A stretch of DNA of 64,000 nt, taken from contig NC_057761.1 in assembly GCF_010389155.1 (NCBI RefSeq), forward strand, positions 56,542,587-56,606,586, given 5' to 3'. Under the pieces are notes generated by a model that did not search any database, had not been told where the DNA came from, and worked only from the letters and a program-made list of their open reading frames with translations. The stretch is from Erigeron canadensis (Eukaryota; Streptophyta; Magnoliopsida; Asterales; Asteraceae). Shown here piece after piece: positions 50,351 to 60,790 of this stretch; positions within the stretch are counted from its first letter, which is position 1; each line of letters starts with the position of its first letter. The position numbers and the translations under genes are program-made.

Positions 50351-50405
50351 GGAAATCTCTTATTTTCTTCCTCCTAAAGAAAATGTATGTTTCCATATCT
50401 TGTAG

Positions 50406-51747
50406 ATAAACTATAAATTAAAAATTCTAATAATCATTATCCAAATATATTATTATATTAGTTTGTAGAAAAAAGTCTCATTAATTTACACTTTTTTATT
50501 TTCCATCAATAATTTACACTTTTTAACCCTGAATACTTAATTTATATTTATTTTTAGACATCAACTTAAGAGAAATTTTTAAAATTTACAATCATTTAAT
50601 TAATTAATAATTAATTAAAAAAATTTCAACATAATCTTTCAATAAAATAAGGTACATAATTTTATCCTTTTTTTTATATATTAGCTTTGTGTATTAATGT
50701 TTAAAGTTACAAATGTTACTTAAATCAAGAGTCCTAATTGTTATCAAAAAAATATGAAAACAATCATAATTGTAATCAAATTATCATAGAATAGATGATT
50801 GGAAATAAATCTATTCGTGTTATAAACATGCATCATAATCAAATATATATACTTAAACTTCAACTATAGTATCACAAGTATGTTTATATTTTAATTTTTA
50901 ATTATCTTTCATAACAATATCACATTATGAGTAAAACTGATTTCAAAAAATTCTATGAGAGAGAAAATTACAGCATGTGCCTTGTGGAATGACTACGGCA
51001 AACAATTCCATTAATATGTCTCAGCTAATAATGAAAGTGACGAGCATGTGATTATGGTAATACAACATGCAAAATATAACGCTTGAGACCGTATATTTTC
51101 AAAATTATAAGCTTTTATGACTTAAATATATGAAAACCTAATATTGATAATATCGTAAATCCCGTGTCTAGTGTTACACACGGGTCTAAAATCTCGTATA
51201 TAATAAATGACATGTTAAAATTTGAAAATATCATAAGTTGACAAATATATAACCAGGTAAGAATTAAACAACTAGAAAACATGAAGTTATTTTAGTCTTT
51301 GATTAAATTCTGGTTAACAGTTATCAGACAATTCGTTTTTAGGCATAAAGTTCGCTTTTGTAACAAACCTTAGTCATTGTTTCTCATGTATATTTGTGCG
51401 TTATTTAACCACAGTTTTGAAAATTGGATACAACATTTATTAGAGGTCTCGCTAAATAAGGTTTTTGTTTCTTTGAATATCTTTCATTCATCCGGATAAT
51501 TTAGTTATACACTAAAATTACTTAGCAAATTAATTATCAATTTATATATCGCATGTTGTGTTAATCAAACTTAAAATTATTCATAATATCATTGCAATTT
51601 TCATAAAACTATTTTCCTAATATATAATTGTGATAGCTTACTATATAATCCCTATTTGTTTTTTAGTTTTTTTTTTATTAAGAAGGCCGGTTTGACTCCG
51701 GTCCACTTTTTAAAACATTGATTTGATAAAAACGTTATATGATAAAA
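50406..51747. other. Gene-free spacer with one Helitron-like 3' end
   Basis: AT-rich. At 51110-51196 lies a Helitron-type end: hairpin 'cccgtgt...acacggg' (about 51161-51184), 'tctaaaatctcg' and T. The 95 bases before and including the hairpin are almost identical to 52578-52680. No gene recognised. Confidence 0.55.
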
Positions 51748-52050
51748 ATCTTATACAAAAATCCTTATAACCAAATTTTATTAGTTATATGATAAAAATC
51801 CTATACAAAATATAACTTAATATAAACGTATTATATTAAAAAAAAAAATCTTATACAAAAATCCTTATAACCAAATTTTATTCGTTATATGATAAAAATC
51901 CTATACAAAATATAACTTAATAGAAACGTATTACATTAAAAAAAATCTTATACAAAAATCCTTATAACCAAATTTTATTCGTTATATGATAAAAATCCTA
52001 TACAAAATATAACTTAATAGAAACGTATTACATTAAAAAAAAAATTTTTT
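51748..52050. repeat. Tandem repeat, three copies of about 97-100 bases
   Basis: Copies start at about 51748, 51848 and 51945 with 'atcttatacaaaaatcctta' and run through 'taaccaaattttatt', 'gttatatgataaaaatccta', 'aacttaata' and 'aacgtatta' plus an A tract. Copies 2 and 3 are near-identical and copy 1 differs slightly. AT-rich and non-coding: a local minisatellite. Confidence 0.92.
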
Positions 52051-53163
52051 ATTGAAATAACATTAAAAATTAATTTTAAAGATAAAAAAATGATATAAAA
52101 TACAAAAATATTAGTTCTCATAATTATATCATTAAAAACATTAATTATTAATGTCTACAACTTATATAAGGAAGTAATAATAACTTAAATTTAATAAAAT
52201 AAAATTAAATCAAAGGGTTAAATAAGGTATACATCATCATCATCATCATTTGATCTAATAGATGTAAATAAAAAGTTAAAATTCATATAATGATCTATAC
52301 TTCTTCAAAAATGAATTAAGGTTTCTTTTTAATATATTTTTAAAGATAATAATAAAATAATACACTTTATCTTATATCTTATCCAATAGAATAATAATTA
52401 ATATTATATATATATATAACAAAGCATATTTTAATTGAAATATCTAAGGTATGTTTCATTTAAAATATACAGATTAATTTTCTACTAATAAAAATAGTAA
52501 GCTATATTTTAAACTATAATAAAGTAAAATTGAATATTAATAATGTCGTAACACCTGATATCTAATGTCCAGGTTAGTCAAATTATCAAAATTATAAGCT
52601 TTTATGACTTAAATATATGAAAACTTAGTATTGATAATATCGTAAATCCCGTGTCTAGTGTTACACACGGGTCTAAAATCTAGTTAATGTTTATAATAAT
52701 ATATTAAATAGATACTGAAATATGTAGTCCTTTTGAAAAGCCATTATACAATTAATTATGTATGAAAATAAAGCAAAACTCATAAGTGAAAGGAGTTTAG
52801 CAAAAATAAAAGTAAAATATTTTAAGGGTATAAAAGTCATTTAATAATATATTACTTGTACATAGTAATTTTATCTTTGAGCAAATCAACTCCTATAAAA
52901 TAATGACATGTAAAAACTCAAAAAGATAAAGTTAAGAAAGACACTTAAATGTAATCCATTTATATGAGTTAAAAGTTTTAATTATTTCCATTTAAAAAAC
53001 GTAAATAAAGTCTAACAATCAAACAAGGAATGAAAAGATTGAGAAAGACATAAAATACGTATTAAACTTTTAAAAGTTTAAGTTGATTTTTCAATATCAT
53101 TTATATTTATATTTTATTTTAATAATATATAAAAATACATCAATCACTTATATTATATATATA
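52051..53163. other. Gene-free spacer with a Helitron-like 3' end
   Basis: An ATC microsatellite lies at about 52229-52248. 52578-52683 is a Helitron-type end with hairpin 'cccgtgt...acacggg', then 'tctaaaat' CTAG and T; a second, weaker relative precedes it at about 52500-52577. The rest is AT-rich DNA without gene signals. Confidence 0.55.
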
Positions 53164-53985
53164 GGAGAGAAATCAAATAAGAAGGTGTCTTAAGGAGAGA
53201 AGGGAGAGAAGATCTTATGAACCAATCAGAACGCAACACGTGGATCTAAAAAAAAAAAAGAACACAGTGGCATTTTGTAAATAAATCAAACTTTTGTCAG
53301 CCTGGTTTTAGGTCAGCTTGGGTCTAGGTCAGCTTGAGTTATGATCAGCTTGGTCTGTCAGCTTAGTTGATCAGCTTGGTCAGCTTGGTTGGGTCAGATT
53401 GGTCAGCCTGGGTTATGAGTCAGCTTGGTCAGTCTAGAATCTAGGTCAGCTTGAGATCTACATTTGTGTAGATTATGTGTAGTTTTGTGTCAAGTTGACC
53501 CAACCCACGCTAACCAAACTGACCCAACCTGACCCAGACCACAAGCTAACCCAAGCTGACCCCAAGCTGACCCAAAACTTGTAATCTACATTTGTGTATA
53601 TTGTGTCAAGCTGACCCAACCCAAGCTAACCAAGCTCACCCAACCTGACCCAAAACCCATAATCTACATCTGTGTAGATTGTGTCAAGCTGACCCAACCA
53701 AAGCTGACTCAACCTGACCCAACCTGACCCAGACCCCAAGCTGACCCAACCCAACCCCAAGCTGACCCAACCCCAAGCTAACCCAACCTGACCCCAAGCT
53801 GACCCAATCAGACCGTGACCCAAATCTGACCAAACTGATCATGCTGACCAACCAAGCTGATTTGATTTATTTACAAAAATGCCAACACACATTTTTTTTT
53901 AATTTGACACATGTCGCGTTCTAATTGGCCTATAGGACATTCTCTCCCTTTTCTCCTTAAGACACCTTCTTTCAGGATCTCTACC
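53164..53985. mobile_element. Foldback element with internal GGTCAGCTTGG / AAGCTGACCC arrays
   Basis: Terminal inverted repeats of about 75-80 bases (53164-53243 and about 53908-53985) share 'agaaggtgtcttaaggaga'. Inside, 53296-53450 is an irregular array of 'ggtcagcttgg' and 53497-53850 an array of the inverse 'aagctgacccaacc', so the arms extend into one large hairpin. Both sides are flanked by TA repeats, giving an uninformative 9-bp match (atatatata). 'Tgtagattntgtgt' occurs three times in the middle. No transposase. It resembles Mutator-type or FB-type foldback transposons. Confidence 0.75.
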
Positions 53986-54535
53986 ATATATATATATATA
54001 TATATATATATTATTTTTAGTTTTCTTTAAATATCGAGTTAGTAGTATATGAATATATTCAATTTAATCGATTTATATAAAATTATAAACTATACTCATT
54101 TCATTTATAAAAAGTTATCAAATACATCCATTTTATATTTATCAAATATACTCGAAACAAAAATTTAGTTACCATTTGATTTTAATCGTGAACTATTTCT
54201 GATGATCATATAATGCGAGTTCTGCCCTCAAGGGAATTCAAGGGAGATAGAGTAGATGATCAATTAGTTTCGCTTTAAGAGGTGAAGGTGGTGGTGGCAA
54301 CAATAGTGAAAGGTGGTGGTGATGGTGGTGGTGCTGGAATGATGGGAAAAAAGAGGAAAGAAAAGAAAATGTGTGATTAAACTTTGTAATTTGTTTTTTA
54401 ACTTAATTATTTATTAGATTTATGAAATTAAATGGTAATTATATAAGTGATTTGGGTATATATGATATTTTTATGATTTAGATAGGTATATTTGATATTT
54501 TTAGTTTAAGTTGGATATGCTTGATATTTATATTG

Positions 54536-54804
54536 TCTATACTACTATATAAAGCAAACAGTCCTTCCCCTTTAAGTAATTAAGAACCTGAAATGACCAT
54601 ATTACCCTTCTTATTTATTCACTAATTTAAGCATCTTTACCTATATACCTATAATACCCTTAATAAAATAAACTACAACATAGATTCTCCAATCCTTAAA
54701 TAACCATATTAACCCTTACCGCCGCACATCATCGCCACAATTGCCGCAACCACACCTTTGTCGTTACCACCATCACCGCTGCATCGCGCGAGCACCCTGT
54801 CTCG
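54536..54804 (+). mobile_element. Helitron-like element, CGCGGG family
   Basis: Starts TCTATACTACTATATAAAGC; ends with CCGC/CAC-rich DNA, 'gctgcatcgcgcgagcac', 'cctgtctcg' and T. The inner order 'ttatttattcactaatttaa', 'cctataataccctta' matches the copy at 13063. The base before the start is G rather than A, so the 5' end may be altered. About 269 bases, non-coding. Confidence 0.6.
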
Positions 54805-55843
54805 TTTAATAAAGGTAAATATGAAATTAACTCAAATTGGAAAAGGCCATGCAATGCATTAAAAATTCAATAATGGACTTTTGTTATAAAAGTTTAAAAT
54901 TGTCATTCAGTCATAAAAAAGTTATGTAATGCGAGTATTATTTAGTGTTTTTAGAAAAAGTACTTAATACTATTTAATGTCTTTAAAAAATTACTAGTTA
55001 ATAATTAGATATTATAAACAATTTTAAAATAAATAAATAAAATAAGATCTTGACATTGAATTGTGATAAAATTAATACATGAAGATTCATATAACACAAA
55101 TATATAGACTGATTGATGAAGATATTCATGGTGCATATTAGTTTCCAGTTATAAAAAATAATATTTTATTTATTATAATAATTATAACCATTCAATTTAT
55201 TAATTATCTAAATAAAGATTGGGCTAAATGGAGATTAGGCTTGTAAATAAAAATTCAATTTAATGATTATCGAGTAAACCTAATGGGCTTTTAACGGGCT
55301 AAATGTCGAGCGTATAAGTGAAACAAGGTCGTCGTAGCAATATTGAGCATATGTGAAACAAGCTAATCCCAGCAAAATGAATAGCAAATTAGCAACGTAG
55401 TTTTTTATCAAAGAAAGTTTTGTTGGTAATTTTGTGGAAATTTTTTTACTTTTTAATTTCAATAAAAAACAATATATTCTTTCTTTTATAAATGAGTCAA
55501 ACAAACGGTTTCTAAATTCTGACATAGACCGTTCCGGTTAGCAGGTGTAAAACCGTAGTGGTTTCAAGGGAAATGCATGAGATACACCACGACTTCTTGA
55601 TTTTTGCAGCAAAGCGACGAGATGCCATTTTTTGCCAAACCGATGGCATAGATATGATGTCGATTTTCTTCTAAAAATTAAGGAGTAATCGAGGAGTGGC
55701 ATAGATAGCCCTTTTAGTGATAGTGCAAGGGATTATGTATAAAGTGTATTGGGTGTATTCATTGGTATAAATAACCTTAACTTACTCCGTGGGAATTTTG
55801 TGACTTTTCGCCGCTTTGAAACATCTTCAAAATATAGTGAAAA
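54805..55843. other. Gene-free spacer
   Basis: AT-rich DNA without recognised genes, elements or strong repeats. Short open frames on the minus strand near 55280-55525 show no family signature. Confidence 0.45.
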
Positions 55844-56389
55844 CTAGTTTTTTGACCCCGGGCGTTGCCCCGTTGTCCGGGATCGCCGTTGCATCATGCA
55901 AACATATATACATACAACATTATCTAAAAGTTTGAAAACTAAAAGTTCATTATAAGGGGTTGAAAATAAAAAAAAGTAGGTTGATAAAACTAAGAGTTTG
56001 GTGATAAAAGTTAGAAGCATTAAAATAAGAGATAGAAAGTAAAAAAAAAATTGATGATTAAACTTAAAAACCTAAAGTTAATTGGTAAAAATTAAGAACT
56101 TTAAAAGTAACTATACTTAAGTTTGTATATAAAAAGTTAGATTAAAATTAAAAAACTCAAAAGTTAAATGGTAAAAATAAGTTGGAATTTAAAAGTAAGT
56201 TATACTTGTATACAAAAAGTTAGACTAAAGTTAAGTGGTAAAAATAATAAACTCTAAAATTATACAATCTTAGAAAGTTTTATTATAGAAAAAGACAAAA
56301 AAAAAAAAAAACCCTAACGTCAGCGTGATTTAAAGAATAAAAAACTAAGGCACGCAACCCCGTACATTTAGTTTTAGTATATACGAGGT
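55844..56389 (-). mobile_element. Helitron-like element on the minus strand
   Basis: On the minus strand the 3' end reads 'cggggcaacgcccgggg', a GC-rich stem, then 'tcaaaaaa' CTAG (55847-55844) followed by T. The proposed 5' end on the plus strand is near 56389 ('ttagttttagtat'), by similarity with the sequence at 37240-37265. A second 3' end of the same kind, 'gagcaacgcccgggtg' then 'acaaac' CTCG, lies directly beyond at 56415-56393, so two copies may be inserted head to tail. The core repeats 'aaaagttagattaaa'-type words and is non-coding. Confidence 0.6.
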
Positions 56390-56419
56390 TTGTCACCCGG
56401 GCGTTGCTCCGGGAGACGT

Positions 56420-57450
56420 TACATATATTGTGTGAGGTTACATGTAAAAAGTATAATTTGTTCCCAAAATAACCCATGTTCACATGTTCACCTCTATAAC
56501 ATAAAATGTCGTTGTTCATAAACGGCATATACCTTTGAGGTTGGTCGAACGTCCTAGCCAAATACGACTCTTAAACAATTAAATTAGGCGGCCGATAACA
56601 ATATTAAGTTAAAACAAATGTTATATACTCCTACGCTCGTTAGAGAAAATGGACATGATTTGGAGAACATTTTGTTACTCCCGTTAGACACTCAAATAAC
56701 ATTTAACAATTGTCAACGACCGTTAGACAAAGGATGTAACTCCCTGTTAGAGAAAAGGACCTGATTTACATCAGTTTTTTCAACTCCCATCAAACACCCA
56801 TATAGTAATGATTGTTAGAGCTTTTGTAATATTTTTTAATGACATAGACCATTATTGCAAGAGTTTTAACGCAAGGGGTTAATGTTGCAAAAATAATTTT
56901 TAATGACAGGGACCATTATTGCAAGAGTTTTAACGAAAGGAGTTAATATTGCAAAAAAACAAAAGAATTAAATATTTGTGGCACGTTTTTTCATATATTT
57001 AGTTTTCATATACATAGTAATTCCGCCAACTTTCCAACAACTTTCTTATATATTGAATTATTAATTGTCTCTTATCTTTCTAATTTCTCTTTCAATAATA
57101 AACTCAATTGATATACATGAAAAGGCTTCATTTTAACTTCATTTACTTGAAACCACATTATAACGCGGACATTGATTGTAATCAAAATTATCTTTAACGT
57201 TTATTGTTGGTCTCATACGTACCTAACAATATTATTGAGCTAACGTTAAATACCATTTAACTAATTAACTCCTATCTTTAATCATAATTTTCTTTTTAGT
57301 TAATCCGAGTACTATTAATGCTCTGGTTGTAATCGATAGTCGTCGATCAGCAAAATCTAGCTAACAATAATATATACTGTATATACCAACCAACCTCATG
57401 ATCGGCTCATCCATCCACATACCTATTTATAGTGTGTTGTTGGAGTGTTG
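56420..57450. other. Spacer upstream of FAR copy 3, with a 60-base tandem pair
   Basis: At about 56838-56956 two copies of 'aatgacannnaccattattg' then 'caagagttttaacg', 'aaggngttaat' and 'ttgcaaaaa' stand in tandem with a period of about 61 bases. 56635-56820 contains related 'cgttagagaaaa' phrases. The remaining part is AT-rich, probably containing the promoter of the FAR copy. Confidence 0.5.
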
Positions 57451-57454
57451 GAGC

Positions 57455-57463
57455 TATATAAAT
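57455..57463 (+). promoter_or_regulatory. Candidate TATA box of FAR copy 3
   Basis: The sequence tatataaat lies 39 bases before the ATG at 57502 in a 'gagctatataaattaatt' context. It is a good TATA match, though the implied leader would be very short. Confidence 0.35.
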
Positions 57464-57501
57464 TAATTAACTTTCTGTACAATAATTAATCGTGTGTGGA
57501 A

Positions 57502-58146
57502 ATGGGAAGCATTATTGAGTTTCTTGAAAACAAGACTATTTTAGTCACTGGTGCTTCCGGATTTTTTGCAAAAAGTAAGCCTCCTCTAATTAATTTCTCG
57601 ATCACTTAAACAATTATATGGACGTAATATATATTGATAACATGTTATAACAACTTTGATCGTTACATCTATACTTCTATACTCATTATTAAAGATTATA
57701 CACCCCCTCAAAATGGAAAGTGTTACCAAAATGTCACATGCGAAATTACCAAAATGTCCTTAATAAACACTCCACCATGGAAGGGTTTTTATAAATTACC
57801 AAATTTGCCCTTAATGAATTAATTTAAATCTTAAACCCTTATCTTGCTAATTTACATTCTAAGTCCTTATTTTATAAAATAGTTCTATTATCTTAACATC
57901 AACTTATACCACTCGACACCAATTGTCGATGTCATCACCACGCGTCACCAACCCCACTATACCGTCGTCGCCGTTACCGTCGCCGCATTGCGCGGGTACC
58001 ATGCTCGTATGTATACGTACCACGTGACTCCGTTTTTGTAGAGAAGATGCTTAAGGAAACAACCAAATATCAAGAAGCTATATCTTCTCTTAAGAGCTTC
58101 AGATGCAAACTCGGCTTCACAACGCAGTCAACGCTTGAACTCAGAG
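57502..58146 (+). pseudogene. Fatty acyl-CoA reductase, copy 3, truncated pseudogene
   Basis: Exon 1 (57502-57574) is intact and spells MGSIIEFLENKTIL and TGASGFFAK, the same length and phase as copy 2. Exon 2 (58033-58146) is broken. Its acceptor reads 'ccg' where copies 1 and 2 have 'cag'; one extra base in 'atgcttaaggaaacaacc' shifts the frame relative to both copies; and a 9-base duplication (caacgcagt before caacgcttg) adds three codons. Intron 1 is filled by a Helitron-like element ending 25 bases before exon 2. I find no exon 3 or later exon before 64000, so the gene is truncated unless it resumes outside the window. Confidence 0.85.
57668..58007 (+). mobile_element. Helitron-like element in FAR copy 3 intron 1
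   Basis: Begins TCTATACTTCTATACTC after an A and ends 'gccgcattgcgcgggtac', 'catg' CTCG and T. CAC/GTC-rich DNA (about 57925-57990) precedes the end as in the other family members. About 340 bases. The corresponding introns of copies 1 (125 bases) and 2 (86 bases) lack it. Confidence 0.65.
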
Positions 58147-59820
58147 GTAACAATATATTCTTCTTATGGATGGAAGGAGTACTGTTAGATATTAATTCAT
58201 ATTCGATCGATGTGATCAACTACAAACCATGCACTAATAACACACAAAATAACATTAAGTACTTCAGAAAACATTGAATTTTCTATAAGTACTTTCTTTA
58301 CTTTATTGCATTTTAATGATTTAGTTTAGTTTAATAAACTAACTAATCCGGCCGACTAAGTTGCAACTAGTATGTTACTACTTATTAGCGAATGACCCAT
58401 TTGGAGATGTGAACAAGTAAAAGATCAACAAAATGATCAACTTGGAGCAAATCAACATGAGCGAATGACCCATTTGGAGTTGTGTTAGCGGCCCAATATA
58501 ATACAAGTAAAAAAAAAATCAAGTAACATTAAGGTGTGAGCAGCCCAATATAATCTCAAAGTCATATTGCATACTTGAGCAGCCCAATCTACTCTTATGG
58601 AGTTCAGGAGTTGAATATACATTTAAAAAAATCTATTAAATTGTATTGAAAAATAGACCTTACTAAATCAGGATTTATGTCACCATCATAAGTTATACTT
58701 ATCTGATTTGTTTATAGGTTATTTTATTGTATCCTTCTATAACTTATAGGATTGATTAGTAGCGAATTAAATAGTAATCAAATTGCAGTTCTAATCTTTC
58801 TAATTTTATTTAGGAAGAATACATACATTTTTGTTTTAACAACAAACCCGACAAATTATATCTAGTCAGTAGTATATCACAACGTACAAGCTATGCATGA
58901 CACGACTGTGTGAGACTCATTTCCCGACACAAAAGAAGATCACTTTTTTAGGCCCCTTGTGGCTTTTTCCACATCACACCCCAACTTTGACAAGTGAAGT
59001 TAAATCATATCTCAAATCGATTAAAGGAACAAACTTATCTTTATTTGGTTTTATGCTAAACGAAATGTTTTTTTAAGTTAAATATATACGGATTAATCAA
59101 AGTATTATACTATTATGCATTTGCTTTTTAAAATTTCCTTGATAAAGTGTATCATTAGACTACTTCAAAAATCTTAATTTAAGTTCTCAGAACTCAAGAC
59201 ATGTATATCATCATGTATAACCATAAAAGAAAATGATTGATATGCTTAATAGATAGGCCTAAAGAATCGGTTGAGTTGGCCAATTCAATTGGAATCGGAT
59301 CATGAATTGGTCCCCTCACGAGTAGCGTCAAGCTAGATTACACTAAAATCAATATAACAATTCAGCCTCATATATATCAATTTTGGTCAAACTCCAGCAA
59401 CTCGGTCGATACTTAGATCAAACCTATGGTTAGTTATCTTAAACAAACTTCTAATAAAATCTTGAATTGATTCAAGGTTATGTTTCCAAACAATTAAGTT
59501 TGAACTTTGAAGTATTATGTTAGTCTTTCTAAACAATTACGGTTAAATTTATAGTTCTTTACATATAACTTCATAATTATTGTTTTTATATGTAAAAAAG
59601 TCAATTCAGTTTCTTCCCATTTCGAACCTGAGTTTCTAAAGAATTTTGACTTTTAAGTAAAAGATAATATCTGTAGGTTATTTTGGTTATTAAGTAAAAA
59701 AAAACATGAAATTTGATTGCATGAATTTGACTGCATTAAGTTTATTAGAAAAAAAAGGAACCGTAACTATCTTTTTATTACATAATAATGGGATTCTCAA
59801 AACAAACAAATTATTTATAA
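58147..59820. other. Gene-free spacer where FAR copy 3 exons 3 onward would be expected
   Basis: I looked for FAR exon 3 (the VAGDI and AATTNFDER region) and later exons on both strands and saw none. A short direct repeat 'gcgaatgacccatttggag' occurs at 58388 and 58462, and 'gcagcccaat' recurs at 58541 and 58581. Otherwise AT-rich DNA. Confidence 0.5.
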
Positions 59821-60102
59821 TCCCTTATAAAATAAACTGACTCTCTATTTTAGAAAATTCAACATTTTTTTTTAATATCCCCAAACTACCTTTAAATAAT
59901 CCTAACAAATATATTTAAAATATTTTATTTTTGCATCTTCTTATTTTTTGCATATAATCCTCGACTTATATTTAGAATGATAACCACACTTAGATGTATC
60001 ATCACTGCATCTTATGAAAATAACCCAAACAACTTGTATTACCGTTACGAAATCTCACGCGTTATAAACTGTTATCGCTGCAATGCGCAGACACCCTTCT
60101 AG
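59821..60102 (+). mobile_element. Helitron-like element, CGCGGG family
   Basis: Starts TCCCTTATAAAATAAAC after an A and ends 'cgctgcaatgcgcagacac', 'cctt' CTAG followed by T. About 282 bases, non-coding, with the same general build as the other copies: an AT-rich body, then a short GC-rich stem just before the end. Confidence 0.55.
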
Positions 60103-60632
60103 TATAATATATAGCTTATATAATCCATTTATATCGCCTGATAATCTGTCTGGTGAGTTTGACTACTCTAATTCTAACTATTAATTAAATGTTCAATTGC
60201 GAAGACCAAATAATCACAAGATATGACCCCAATATTAAGTACTCGTACTCTCGTAGTTCGTAAGTTTTATTTCAACGAAGTACTCTATTAGTATTTCCAT
60301 TTAATACTTTTTTTCATTATTGGACAAGTGTGTGTTGATATTTAAAGTCAACAATAATAATGACGTTGTATTATGAAATGACAATTACTAATAGTATTTA
60401 TTCAACTTAGAAAAATGATTATGAGACATAAACACAAACATAAACTTGAACCATTCACTATATATAAGAATTGATATTCGTACCATGGTTTATGATTAAG
60501 TTACCGCACTGTACAAATGAAACAACACATTGTACAAGTAAATAAAGCATGTATATGGTAGATCTATCAAATTAGATGATACTAATATCATCTCCCGCTA
60601 TATATATATATACATATATATATATATTATGA

Positions 60633-60790
60633 GGCTGTTAGGAACTTAAGTTTATGTGTGAAATACTCACATATTGTTTTTTTAATCCATAAAATTCATG
60701 AAGCCCAAACATTTATTCATTAATAAAAAAATATTAAAAAAATTGTGTGTGATGGATTCTACACATAAACTTAAGTGCCGAACATCTCAA
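60633..60790. mobile_element. Small MITE with about 28-bp inverted repeats
   Basis: The left arm 'gttaggaacttaagtttat' and the right arm, inverted 'gttcggcacttaagtttat', pair over about 28 bases and enclose an AT-rich core containing 'aaaaaatattaaaaa'. About 158 bases. The core resembles 8100-8190, hinting at a second, decayed copy there. No certain target duplication. Confidence 0.65.

Noticed and set aside
50181..50405. Open frame of 74 codons over the GC-rich island
   Set aside because: Its amino-acid pattern (repeated HLRQNGA) simply follows the DNA repeat; there is no sign of a gene.
51748..52050. Regularly spaced repeat, considered as a CRISPR-like array
   Set aside because: The copies are contiguous 97-100-base units without unique spacers, and the window is plant nuclear DNA.
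53626..53823. Gly/Trp/Leu-rich open frame on the minus strand
   Set aside because: It is the translation of the AAGCTGACCC minisatellite; repeat length, not selection, keeps it open.
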